From: Nectonema munidae
Lineage: Eukaryota > Nematomorpha > Nectonematoida > Nectonematidae
Length of the DNA stretch: 64,000 nt
Assembly: GCA_030549495.1 (NCBI GenBank)
Contig: JAUIRK010000819.1
Location: forward strand, 300,501-364,500
Direction: 5' to 3'
In this document: piece by piece, positions 9,357 through 19,934 of the stretch
How positions within the stretch are numbered: position 1 is the stretch's first letter
Layout of the letters: the number at the start of each line of letters is the position of its first letter
Made by a program: the position numbers and the translations under genes
Notes under the pieces: model-generated
The model's input: the letters and a program-made list of their open reading frames with translations, nothing else
Databases searched by the model: none
What the model was told of the DNA's origin: nothing

Positions 9357-10911
9357 CGCCATCTACAAAAATTTTTTATTATTTGTGCAACGCCTAATTC
9401 TTGCAATTTTAAAGTGAAATTGCGAAATACCTTTTTTATATCAATACACAACACCAAAAATAGTAATAAGAATTTCCAAATGTTGGCGTAACATGTTGGC
9501 CTCTCTACCCTTCTCCCTCCGCACTAATATGACATTTACACGCTGAATCTCTCTTTCTTGGACAACTGGTCCTTAAAACAGTTGATGACTATAAAGTAAA
9601 AACTCACCGGAAGTTAATTTTGCGAAAAAATAATTTTTTCTCTCGCTATCATAAATTATTATAATGAGTTTTAGTGCTATTTTCGCATCAGGCTGAGGTC
9701 TGGCCCATTTATTATAACTATGGTAAAAACAAATGAATCATTTATTTCTTTGCGTCTCTAATTTTGCCTTTTTTCTAAACTCCTTCTTTCTCATATCATT
9801 TTCAACTACTTTTGTGTCTTCCCTTGTATTTACCTTTAGTTTCTTCCTCATAATCTTTTCTAGAACTATTTACATCACCAAACCATCCCATTTTTGGAGA
9901 ATATAAGGCAAGATAAACAATTCTTTGTAATGTGTTTATTTCAAATAAAAAATATACAAAAAGTTTTACGTTTTAATGCTCAACCAAATGATGCCAACTG
10001 ATCCAGCATGCAATGCTTCCGTGATTGTGAGTTTATCGACATTAACATCACCTACATATTTGTCAGAGTTCAATTGTAAATTTACGTGATCTGCATAACA
10101 TTTTGAATTCCAATTTAGAAGAATGCTTTCTGAAAATTTAGAAAGTTTGCAGAACTGCAATCATTACGCCTGAAAGAAGACACAGTACGCGATGTATTCA
10201 CTCAATTCTATCATGCAAATCCTAGAGGAACTGTGAATACGTGCACATCATTGATCTTAAGGGATTTCTATGCCATCATATAATTCTACTTAAAAGATAT
10301 CTTCCTTAAAAGTGATGAAAAAGAAAGATGTGCCGTATCTGGCTTTAATAAAATAAGCTTTACAGAAAGCTTTCAAGCATCTCTATTCCCAAAATTTGTT
10401 TCTCGGTCTTCTCCCACAACGAGTAAGCGTGTTAGTTGTGCGTTTTATTTCGAAACTTTAAATCTTTGTTTCATTATGCCTACTAAATGTTGTGCACAAA
10501 GAATTCAAGCCTCAACATTTAAAATGATTCATAGACAAAGATATAAATATTTATTGAAAGCCAGTCCTAATATTCATCATAATTTACATTAGATTCGTTC
10601 ATTTTTTTGATTTTTTTTTATTTTTCCTTGAAAAAACCATTTGGAATTGATTACTTTAAGTCCCGTGATGTGAAGGTTTACTAATTTTTGACGCGTTCCT
10701 TTTTATCACATCGTGATGGCTTCTATACTTCAGCGTCGAATACTGTAATTGTAACAATGATCTTCTTTTAAACATCATTAGGTGGTTTGAGTTGGGTTGG
10801 CGTTGAAGTCTGTTTTTTGAGTCATAAAAATCATTCTTATAAGTGTTTTTGGTTTTTGTAACGATGTGAAGACGCCCTTATTTTGTCAAAGTTATAGGTG
10901 AAGAGTTGGCG
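9357..10911. mobile_element. possible TTAA-bounded piggyBac-like segment
   Basis: The left border is TTAA (9353-9356) followed by CGCCATCTAC, the terminus seen on the piggyBac copy at 19935-21926. The right border candidate is TTGGCG just before TTAA (10912-10915), which reversed is CGCCAA, one base different at the sixth position. No piggyBac transposase was found inside. An unassigned + strand reading stretch of 40-odd residues after a TTTGCAG acceptor at about 10151 includes LKEDTVRDVFTQFYHANPRG. A minus-strand frame lies at 9966-10160. Neither is recognised. Confidence 0.25.
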
Positions 10912-11194
10912 TTAAATCAATTAAGTGTTTAAGTCTTTGGCAGTGGAGGTCAAATTTTTGTAAATATAGGAGTCATAGTTGGAATCGGAATCGACTATCT
11001 TGCCTCCAACTCCGCAACCCCTATTTTGAAGTTATGCTAACTGAAACCATGTTAGTCAAAGGATAAGCTTAAGTTGTGTATACCCAATTCTCAATAGTAT
11101 TTCATAGATTTTTTTCTTGGATGATATTTAATTTATCATTACCACTACTTCTTACCTTTTTCCACATTATATAATTATTTTTAATATTTTGAAG

Positions 11195-11443
11195 CATCCT
11201 GTTGTTCAAGTTTTCTCGAATTATACTGGAGAGTTGTACTATTCACAGGAATTCGTTGCCAAAAATTTGGCCTATCAATTGAGATTCCCCGTGCTATGTG
11301 AACAAATGATGCACTCAATTTATGATGCCTATCTAGATCACACACCAGTCACATACGAATGCTCCCCTAAATTGTTCATGGGAAGCATACTTAAACAAAA
11401 TAACAATAAGTGTTACCAAAATTTCTTTCACATTGCTTCTTGA
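11195..11443 (+). CDS. MCAT: MCAT terminal exon
   Basis: This is the final coding exon, opening HPVVQVFSNYTGELYYSQEF and ending in TGA at 11441-11443. It matches the C-terminal part of MCAT: KPLVSVYSN is seen as HPVVQVFSN, LAQQLVSPVKWEQTMHAIYE as LAYQLRFPVLCEQMMHSIYD, and TFEVGPGRQLGAILK as TYECSPKLFMGSILK. The acceptor is ATTTTGAAG, ending at 11194, phase 0. The protein ends soon after the ILK motif, so the C-terminus is shorter than in human, which has about 20 further residues. The GPG turn of the human protein is SPK here. With the two upstream exons it gives about 171 codons of clean reading frame, which argues for a working gene and not a pseudogene. Confidence 0.88.
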   Translation, partial: HPVVQVFSNYTGELYYSQEFVAKNLAYQLRFPVLCEQMMHSIYDAYLDHTPVTYECSPKLFMGSILKQNNNKCYQNFFHIAS

Positions 11444-11458
11444 CTTTCGTGTTTTCTC

Positions 11459-11464
11459 AATAAA
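11459..11464 (+). terminator. MCAT polyadenylation signal
   Basis: AATAAA lies 15 bases after the MCAT stop codon, on the same strand, which is a plausible position for 3'-end formation of a compact 3' UTR. Confidence 0.55.
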
Positions 11465-11989
11465 TGAATTAAATTTTGTCTTAACCGTAATTCTGCTACC
11501 CTGCTCTTTTTGCTCTTATTTCTTCATATGTATGCATGCATGTCTAGATGTTCTTTGCGTCAGACGTGCATTGACCCTTTAAAACAACATTATAACTTTT
11601 GCTTGAGATTTCTTTTTCAAAAATTAGTACTATTCTACTTCTAAAAAGTCATTTAATAATATGCTTGAAATAAATTATATATTATTATATAGGGTAATAA
11701 TATTCAAGATCAAAAATTTATTTAAAAAAAATTAGCATTTGTGAATTGAAAAGAAAAGCACTTTTAATGCAAGCTTTTACTACAACTTTCACACCATTTT
11801 ATTGTATTTTTTCTTACTCACATTCTTCCTTGACTAGTAGTCGTAAGAAAATGGTTTTGTCCATATAAAATAACAACATTAGAAACAGAGGTAATTTAAA
11901 AAAAAGAGAAATTATTATTATTATTTTTTTAGAAAAAATTTTAAAGAGATAATTTATCTATTTCAACTTTCATAGAAACTAAAGATATT

Positions 11990-13425
11990 GGCCTCCTAAA
12001 TTCTAGTTTACCGTTACAATAGCAGTGAAGTATCTTGACAACAACTACACCCATCACCATTTTTTGTTCTAATTTTTGGTGTTTAAGCATCCAGTAATCT
12101 ATCAAGTAGATCTACTCCACCCATGTTGGCGTTATATAAAGAAATACGTTTTGGAACGGGAACACCTATCCTTCTTTTGTTTTAGACAATAAGGCGTAGC
12201 CGTTTGTAAAGGATAAGCTCCAATCTAATTCTAAATCCCAGTAACTACATTATTATCATACTTTTCCATCTTCATAATAATAATAATAATCAAATTCTCC
12301 TGTTTTTTATTTTTTAAAAGAGGAGATTTCTTAGTCCTATTATCTCTTATTGTTCCAATCGATTTTAATCCTATGCTTGTTAAATATGAAACAAGGTCAT
12401 GTGATGAAAAAAAGTTGTCAAAATAAAGACTGTGCTTTTCTAGCTTATTTATAACTGAAATCAAACTTTCAACAACTTTCGTTCCAAGTGAAAGATTTGT
12501 TTTATTTTTATTATCACCGTTGGCACCTGTATACATTTCCATAACAAATATTTAAAAACAAATATAAATTCTTTTTTTATTACATAATAATTTTATAATT
12601 TATTTTTACATAACAAATATGTAAAATTTATTTTACATCCAAATATTGTACCCGAAAGGAATTGGCTTTCCTCGCATGCATGCTACAAAAATAATTAATT
12701 AGAAGAAACTCCATGACCAAATTTTAGAAATTGATTTGAAGGATGAGCGTATTTTTGCTGCTTTACCAGCTCCAAGATTTGAATTATTATTTACTAGATG
12801 AAAATACTTATTAATATTTCGATATTTTAAATCAGACATTAATTTTGGAACGGTGTTCTGAATAAAACAATACCAAAAAACTGAACATGTTTATCAGAAG
12901 AAAACTTCAAAGTTTTTGTTCAGCATATAAATTTGCCATATTCAACTAAATAATTTATATAATAATAAAATCCTTATTCAATATATTCAATGAGTTTTAT
13001 GAATGCAAAAGAAAACATTTTCCACCAAATTATTATTTTTGAAATATTGTAATACATTTTCAAACACATCCGTTTTCTTCCATGAAATAACTTTTTTCAT
13101 AATTTCGATTTTTTTTAGAAAACTTTTTTTATTTGTATTAAAAGTTTTTTCATCATCTAAAAATACTTCAAGCGCCCCCATACTTCTTTAGGATCTACAC
13201 CTTCAAACTCCAAATCGTTTATATCTCCAGTTTCAGAGACAAAATTACTATGACTTAGCAAAATGACAATATTTTCACTACTTTGCTTTAAAACATCTGA
13301 TTCCAAAGCAAATTCTTTAGCTTCTTCAAAGGTTAAAAACTTTTTAGACATTTTAATTATCAGATAAAAAGAGCATTTAACCTTAGCAGGACGGAACTTT
13401 TTAGAGCAACACTAAGGACGGTTAA
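11990..13425 (-). mobile_element. piggyBac remnant A
   Basis: Minus-strand pieces of a piggyBac transposase occur in order. An acidic N-terminus MSKKFLTFEEAKEFALESDV lies at 13351 down to 13157. A piece ending in WKKTDVFENVLQYFKNNNLV follows to about 12987. RGKPIPFGYNIW is near 12650, GANGDNKNKTNLSLGTKVVE and LYFDNFFSSHDLVSYL are at 12542-12231, and VPKRISLYNANMGGVDLLDR is near 12130. These correspond to the R-G-K-P-x-x-F-G-Y, D-N-F-F-x-S and G-G-V-D-x-x-D motifs of the family, so the catalytic aspartates near the D-N-F-F and G-V-D-x-x-D sites are still visible. Several frameshifts and stops separate the pieces. The upstream terminus is probably the CCGTCCTTAG reading leftward from TTAA at 13422-13425. 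The other end was not found. Confidence 0.75.
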
Positions 13426-13580
13426 TGGGAGTTTTACTCCAATTTTTAAAAAATATATATTTCTTTTTTTTTAATAAAGCTTTAGCATATCAAAGTCCTT
13501 TTAAGAATGTTTTTGTTCAGTTTGATATGTTTCCATGTTTTTTATACGAAAAAAATCAAAAAACTTATTTTAGAATTAAC

Positions 13581-14900
13581 GCCATCTATAATAAAAAAAG
13601 TTTGTTTTAGTTAACGTCATCTATAATAAAAATAAAAATTGCATTCGAACTTCCATAACGTTTACACTTATTAGATATACATATCTAAGAAAAAAATTTA
13701 AATTCATCTATTATATTATTTGTTAAATTATTTCAACAAACGCTACTTCATATGCAAAAAAGGCATATTAATCATAGATTAATATTTAGTTTTTTTCAAA
13801 TATATAAAAAAAAAATGAACTAACATTTATTCAACTATTATAAAAATACAACACACAAGTATTATAATAAAAAATTCATAAATATTTACAATTATTATGT
13901 GTTTCTGCACTTTTTACGCATAAATAAAGTATGGCTTTTACAAATGAATTTTCCACATACACTGCATTTTCGTGTTCCCCTTTTTCTTGGCTTACAATCA
14001 ATAAAGGAGCAATATCCTCGTTGAACTGATGTAGTTGGGTTCTCGTCAACATCAAAAAACCCGTAAAAAGATAATAAGTTTCTGATAGATAAACGAGTAA
14101 ATGAACTTTGACTTCTAATCAACATGCATTTTTCAGCTAAAAGTAGAGAAAGGTGTTTTATAAAGCATTTTCTTCCTCCTCTTGAAACTGACGGGTATGC
14201 ATCTGAATCATTAGCTCTCATAATTACCCAGCTATTATTAACTGCAATATCAAGAAAATTTGTAAAAATTGCAACTGGCCAACGTCTAGAAGACTTATAA
14301 CAGCTGTAATTTCTTGCCATACTGTTAAAAACATCCACTTCAGATTTAAACCTATTATAATCTAGAATAGTTTGAGGCTTTTTTCTGGGCCCAAAAGTAT
14401 CTATTTGTGATAGATGTTGACTTGATAACACATAGACTGGTTTGAAGTTTTTTTTAGAATGTTTTTCCGGTATATAAACTGATAACGAAGAGGTTTCTGA
14501 ATACAAAAATCTGCTCTCACAATCATTCAAACCCAGATCTTTTAAATGCGCTGGACGGACTACATGCGGCATGAACCTTCTATTACTTCTTACCGTACCA
14601 CAGATTGTATAGTTTTGATTTTTGGCCCAATTACACAAATCCTGGGACATAAAAAACCTATCTGCATAAATACCAATACCGGTTGGTAAGCAAGAAATAT
14701 TTACCAATCTTTTTACTATATTATTGGGTTTAAAATGATCCCTGTCCACTAAACCACTTTCATAAATTTCGCTACAAAAAACAAAAAAACTGGACGAGTC
14801 TACACAGTGATAAATTTTCATACCATATCGACCTGGCTTGGATGGGTCGTATACTTATATAGGTGACCTGCCTCTATACTTGACGAATATATATTTAATT
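13581..14900 (-). mobile_element. piggyBac remnant B
   Basis: The segment lies between the TTAA-CGCCATCTATAATAAAAA terminus (TTAA 13577-13580; a second, CGTCATCT variant follows TTAA at 13612-13615) and the point near 14900 where an ISXO2-like sequence begins. The terminus matches that of piggyBac C (19935-21926), and the encoded proteins are clearly paralogous. The 5' part of the transposase is missing. The lost portion begins just upstream of KYRGRSPI, so the N-terminal half of the gene was removed or displaced by the neighbouring element. Confidence 0.75.
13895..14821 (-). CDS. piggyBac transposase, C-terminal 308 residues
   Basis: A 308-codon open frame encodes the catalytic core and C-terminal zinc finger of a piggyBac transposase. 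CVDSSSFFVFCSEIYESG corresponds to the first catalytic aspartate region, IYADRFFMSQDLCNWAKNQN to the D-N-F-F region, and SEVDVFNSMARNYSCYKSSR to the G-V-D-x-x-D region, where the second aspartate is asparagine. RWPVAIFTNFLDIAVNNSWV follows. The C-terminus CSVCGKFICKSHTLFMRKKC is the Cys-rich cross-brace typical of the family. Upstream the same frame reads KYRGRSPI, one stop, then VYDPSKPGRYGMKIYH, so the ATG at 14821 is not the true start. The changed aspartate and missing N-terminus suggest an inactive protein. The length of open frame suggests a fairly young copy. Confidence 0.82.
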   Translation of the reverse strand: MKIYHCVDSSSFFVFCSEIYESGLVDRDHFKPNNIVKRLVNISCLPTGIGIYADRFFMSQDLCNWAKNQNYTICGTVRSNRRFMPHVVRPAHLKDLGLNDCESRFLYSETSSLSVYIPEKHSKKNFKPVYVLSSQHLSQIDTFGPRKKPQTILDYNRFKSEVDVFNSMARNYSCYKSSRRWPVAIFTNFLDIAVNNSWVIMRANDSDAYPSVSRGGRKCFIKHLSLLLAEKCMLIRSQSSFTRLSIRNLLSFYGFFDVDENPTTSVQRGYCSFIDCKPRKRGTRKCSVCGKFICKSHTLFMRKKCRNT

Positions 14901-14994
14901 TACTTTATTTCTGTTCAATACTTTGAGGTTGCAATAAATCTTTTATCTTTTAATAATTTTGCTTTTGGAAAATGGCTTCTCCAAACGAACTCAT

Positions 14995-15712
14995 TTAATA
15001 TGATTTGAATAATTCGTTGGAGGTACCAAACTGTCTTTTGGCCCGCATCCAAAGATTTTCAATGTTTTGCGTGTTAATGTTCATATCATTTGGGTCAACA
15101 AAGTTACGTTGGTGTATATCTACTCAATGATCATAAAGTCCATTATTATAGTTAGAAATGTTCCTGTAAGCAGGCCATCCGTCAGAAACAATAAGTGATC
15201 CTGGTAGTATGTGTCTTTGTATAATTTGTGTAAGAGTTGTTCGTTCCTATCTTCAACTTCAACTAAAAAACATTTCTTACTATTTCTTTCAATTGCTCCA
15301 AACACCCAATGACCTTCTCTCCAAGTCCTTCTGTGATATTTTTTATGAAAAAACTTGCTTTCATCAATTTCTACTATACTTTGTTCAAAGTTTTCATCAA
15401 AACCTACAACAGTTAGACAATTTCCTTCAACCCAACGTATAGCAATCTCTCTACAAAAATTAGCCCAGTCTACAGCAGTTCGTCCACTTCCAATAAATGC
15501 TTCATGAATAATAGCGTCTAATGAATAGTCACGACATCCATAAATGAACAAAATCATAGAATTTAAGGTGAGGTGGCTTTTTGCAAAAAAAGATCCTCAT
15601 AACATTTCCAACAATATCCATTAGATACATCATTTCTCTTTATTAATTTACAATTTTGTAGGCAATCATTGCATTGGAAACTATTTAAAATAACTTTGTG
15701 GGGACAAACCAT
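14995..15712 (-). pseudogene. ISXO2/IS1595-like (Merlin-related) transposase
   Basis: The frame opens with MVCPHKVILNSFQCNDCLQN at 15712, then NGYCWKCYED, a Cys-x2-Cys zinc ribbon as in IS1595-family transposases. The DDE core is open at 15557-15120: SIVEIDESKFFHKKYHRRTW holds the first catalytic aspartate, followed by REGHWVFGAIERNSKKCFLV. LFLTDG marks the second aspartate. A one-base shift at about 15175 moves the frame to PAYRNISNYNNGLYDH, a stop follows, and then VDIHQRNFVDPNDMNINTQN and IENLWMRAKRQFG give the I-E-x-x-W glutamate. It ends at TAA 14995-14997. All three acidic residues are present across at least two frame breaks. It abuts piggyBac B. No clear terminal repeats were found. 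Confidence 0.8.
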
Positions 15713-18701
15713 TTTAAAATTTCTAATTTATCATGTAACAGTGAAGAAAAATTCAAATTTTCAGATAAAATTGTATTCTCACTCAGAATAGTATCTGTAA
15801 GTTCATTCATTTCAGATGAAAATGAATTGATAGAACAGATTATGAAAGAAAATATACTTCTTACGCTCGTGTCAAAACAACTCGTCAAATTATACATGTG
15901 TCTGATCGATTTGAGCGAGTGTAGCATATGTGGGTGAATTTGGTTATATTTTCCGTGTGTTGTTTTTTATTTGTTTGGATGCATATGTGTGGTATCAAGT
16001 AATAACTACAAAAGAATGAATTTGTTATTCAAACCCATACAAAACACATCATACACGTAAGAATCAGTATTAGCACATAAGCGTGTTGCTATCTATGCTG
16101 ACGAAACATCTTATACGAATACAACCAGAACCACACAACAAAATACAAACGCTATACGCAAATCGATCAGACTACTATAAATTTATGAGATGTTTTGATA
16201 GGAGCATAACAAATTTGTTTACCTACGACCTACATCAATACTTTTTTCACTTTCTTCAGAAGTGAATGCAAATTACTGACTACTCAGTTAACACGAAATT
16301 TTATCTAAAAATTGAAACTTCTGGTCTTTATTTCACGAATGATAAATTGGATTTTTAAAATAGTTAATAAAACTATACATTAATATTCTTATGTTCTTCA
16401 CTTTGTTTTTAAACTCTTTGAAGGAATTATGTAACCTCGAGTATTGAACAGAGATAAAGTATGTATTTTTATTTTTAACTCATTTTTATAATTTTTTTTT
16501 AATTTACTCACTTATTTTTTGTAAATTATATCTAGAATCTTTAGTAAAATATATTCAACAAAATTTTATTATAATATTTGAATTTATGTTGTAAATTTTC
16601 TATTTTTTTTAAATTTACTGACATAGTTTTATATAAGTTAGATTTAGAATTTTTAGTAAAATATATTCAATGAAATTCTATTATAGTTTGAATTCCATAA
16701 AAAAAAGTTTTTTCAATTTTTGTATCATATGTTTCCTTACTAAGTAATGTAAAATAAATATATTATTTATTCATTTAGATGTATGTTGTAATTTTTATGC
16801 TTTATAGCATTGCCTATATATTAAAACTACTTAAAAATTATATAGTTTGATTGACATCACAACAGCCAATAATTTGTCATAGAAATTTTTTGATTGACGG
16901 AACTGTAAAGTAAAAGATTACCCATTTCTTTATTTTAAATTTTGCATGAAACATGATTTCTTCAAAGTTGTCATTGAAAAAGCGTGTGCACATAAAATCC
17001 CATCCAACAATCGCGCAAATTAAAAGCAATTTCTCATCTTTATAATTCATCTTCCTTTGCTTTTTCGTTTTTTATGAGAAGAATCTATAATTTTCTTTTT
17101 TTTAGATATGCTTGTTCTTATTTCTCCTTCTTATATTTAAAAGGTGATCTTTAAAATTTTAATACTCTTGATTTAATTGCAATGGAGTGATCTGCCGTTG
17201 CGGACTATAGTATATTTTAATAATTGACATGTCATTTAATAAAAATGTCATGCAAGATATGATTATAATCTAAATTATAAATAGAGTAGTTGCGAACTGT
17301 AAAACATAAAATTAACTATTTTTGAATAAAAATATCGCTAAACGTAGATAAATTTATGGGAAAATTTTCATTCGTCTATTATTTATATGTTCTTCAAAAA
17401 CTTCACTAAAAAATGCAGAAATCACAATTTTTGGAATATCTTCAAAACGCTATTAATATTCATAACAAATAAAGTTTATTACTATTTTCCAAACCATACT
17501 TAATAATTATCAACATACATTTTAAAGTATTTAAATTCATTTCGTTTTTTAGTTTATTTTTATTATTGTAGAGTTGACTATCTTACATTCCTCCCACCTT
17601 CTGCATTTAAATATAGCAAACAAAATAATTGACTAAAAAGAAAGAATAGGTACATTTCTTAGTTAACAGAGTGTATACCTTCTTGTATACTTTATTACTA
17701 TTCAAGTGTTCTACCCAAAAATGCCGACAACTAATCCGTTTATCTATCCCACTTGTCTTCTCCGCTTGAGGATTTGATGGTGAAAAAGGATAAATGTCCA
17801 TATTTTAGCGTTGATGCCGGACATATATTAAATGATGGACGTATTTTACGTTTTTAGGCTTTTCTACGTTTAACATCACAAATATATAGTGACCATAAAT
17901 ACCCAAAATTGGAAATGATTTATTAAAGATAAAGGTAATTTGTTTATAATTGTAAATTTAAATCCTGACTTATAAATAAAAAATCAGTGAGTGTAGTATA
18001 AAATATTCAAAATTAAATAAAGCTAATGAATAAGGTAGCTATATAAAAGAGTTTCAAAGAATCAATCAAATATTAAATCAACTTTTTTCACTTACCTCCA
18101 TGTTAACTTTCCAAACACTTTTGTTGATTTTAACCGATTCATTTATTTTGAAAATTACGTTTTTGATCAAATTAAAGCCATTTTTGGGAGATGGAGAAGT
18201 TTGAGGTTGATGACGTAGAGTGAAAAAAGGAATCGCTTGTAAAGTTTGGCAAATGTATCGCAATGAGAAGATTGCAATTTCATTTATGATGCGTACGAAT
18301 GCATTATTATCTTCAATTGAATGGAATTCTTTATAAAGATTTTGCTTTTTTGGTTGGTTTGTTGATTCTTTTTCTTAGTTAGTGAGTAAATCTTTTTTAA
18401 AAGTTAGTGAGTTGAGCTGGTTACTTCATTAATTCCTCTGTAAGGTGATTTATTTAAGATTTACCCCGGAATAGGTTATCTTTTAAGTGTCAAAATTGAC
18501 TCTATAAAATTTTATTAGCTCTAAAGTAAATATGACTGAATTTATCTCTTTTTTATATACTATCTATAGACTATAGTATATAATTTTTCTTTATATTATT
18601 TTTCTTTATTTTTTAATTATAATTATAATTTTCCTATAACTTTCATTTATTTTTGTCGTGATATTCAAAAATTAAATATCCATATTTTTACTTAATTCTA
18701 G
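15713..18701. other. AT-rich sequence without recognised gene
   Basis: Only short open frames occur (for example 15685-15927 on the minus strand and 16083-16265 on the plus strand), with no motif I recognise. Part of 17000-18660 could be intron of the gene ending at 18934. No upstream exon could be supported. Confidence 0.4.
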
Positions 18702-18934
18702 GTTTGTGCACTCCAATCACTATCAAAATAAGCTGTCTCAAACTCAATGAACAAGTTGACGTTGAAATAACAACGGAAGATACGGATACTGTTGAAATCT
18801 TGAAGCATAACATATATTTACATACGTCGATAAAGCTTCATTATTTAATGTATAACGAAAAGATACTTAACAATAAAATTTCACTTAAGTATTACAACAT
18901 CTTACCCGGAAGTACATTGAACGGTTATTTTTGA
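18702..18934 (+). CDS. terminal exon with ubiquitin-like domain
   Basis: An acceptor TTAATTCTAG ends at 18701, and the open frame continues to TGA at 18932-18934. The translation ITIKISCLKLNEQVDVEITT, then EDTDTVEILKHNIYLHTSIK and LHYLMYNEKILNNKISLKYY, ending NILPGSTLNGYF, follows the ubiquitin fold. There is a first beta hairpin, a T-V-x-x-L-K helix, the x-Y-x-x-K-I-L-x-x strand pair and the Y-N-I-x-P-G-S-T-L closing strand. It lacks a C-terminal diglycine, so it is a domain inside a larger protein and not a conjugated modifier. Ankyrin/ubiquitin-like proteins such as ANKUB1 or ANKRD60 are possible relatives, but I cannot choose. Upstream exons were not found. AATAAA follows at 18972-18977. 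Confidence 0.6.
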
Positions 18935-18971
18935 AAGTGTAATAATTTCAACATTGATTAGTTTTTGATTA

Positions 18972-18977
18972 AATAAA
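18972..18977 (+). terminator. polyadenylation signal after ubiquitin-like exon
   Basis: AATAAA lies 38 bases downstream of the stop codon on the same strand, consistent with 18702-18934 being a last exon. Confidence 0.5.
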
Positions 18978-19235
18978 TTTCGCCTCTACTATTTCTATTC
19001 TATTCTGAAGGCAAAGAACGGTATCGTAGCTTCATAAAGTATTTATTCTCAAAGACGGGAGAAGTGGTTTTGTCTTTTTCCAAAAACAATGAATATTGAC
19101 CGAAAAGACAACGATATATTTGAAAAGAATAAATATTTTTTGATTTTTTAAAGAATATTTTTCGATTCTTTGATTGCAGGATTTTATATTGATTAATATT
19201 ATTTGACAAATATATTATTTAATATCGTGCAAAGT

Positions 19236-19550
19236 GCAAAAATATAAGTAATAACTTTTGTAACATCGTCTCCCCGAATGAGGTATATCATATCTTACAT
19301 CTAGCAAAATATGAACTAACAGGTTGGACATGAACCATCGCAGTATACAGGTTGGAGATGAACCATCGTAGTATACAGGTATATAGGTAATAACTTATGT
19401 AACATCGCCTCCCCGAATGAGGTATATGAAATCTTACATCTAGCAAAATATGAACAGAAAGTTGAACATTGTCTCCCTAATCATTTGTACATGGAATAGA
19501 AACCATCGTAGTAGTATGCAGGTTGGAGATGACACTCAAGTTGTCTAACT
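19236..19550. repeat. two-plus copies of a ~139-bp tandem repeat
   Basis: TAACATCG at 19261 and at 19400 mark equivalent positions in two units sharing CTCCCCGAATGAGGTATAT, ATCTTACATCTAGCAAAATA and TGAAC. Between and after them, CAGGTTGGA(C/G)ATGA and ACCATCG(C/T)AGTA recur as a shorter inner unit (about 40 bp). A third, more diverged partial unit runs to about 19550. Confidence 0.75.
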
Positions 19551-19934
19551 AAAATATTTAAGTATCAATTTGCACGTTCAAATTTGTAAATACTTTATAC
19601 CAAAAAAGATGAATAAGTATGCTTTAAAAAAATGTTAAAATTAAAGTTTTTACAAATTAAATAAAACTTCTAGATTCAATATTTTTCAAAATGGTACCTA
19701 TATTTGACTAGCGATTCATATATGATGCGCCTGTTTTTTCTAATAGAACAATTTAATAAGTTCACAATTTTTGTAAAAACTATATTTTTATATTGATGTT
19801 GATAGTTCAAACTACAAATGATGTTATAAAATTTTTTCCAACTATTGTCTCAAATGACATATAAAGCTTAGTTATTATCAGTTAAAAAAGTCTTAAGAGA
19901 GATTTTTCCCCATTGCGATTTACTCTAAAATTAA

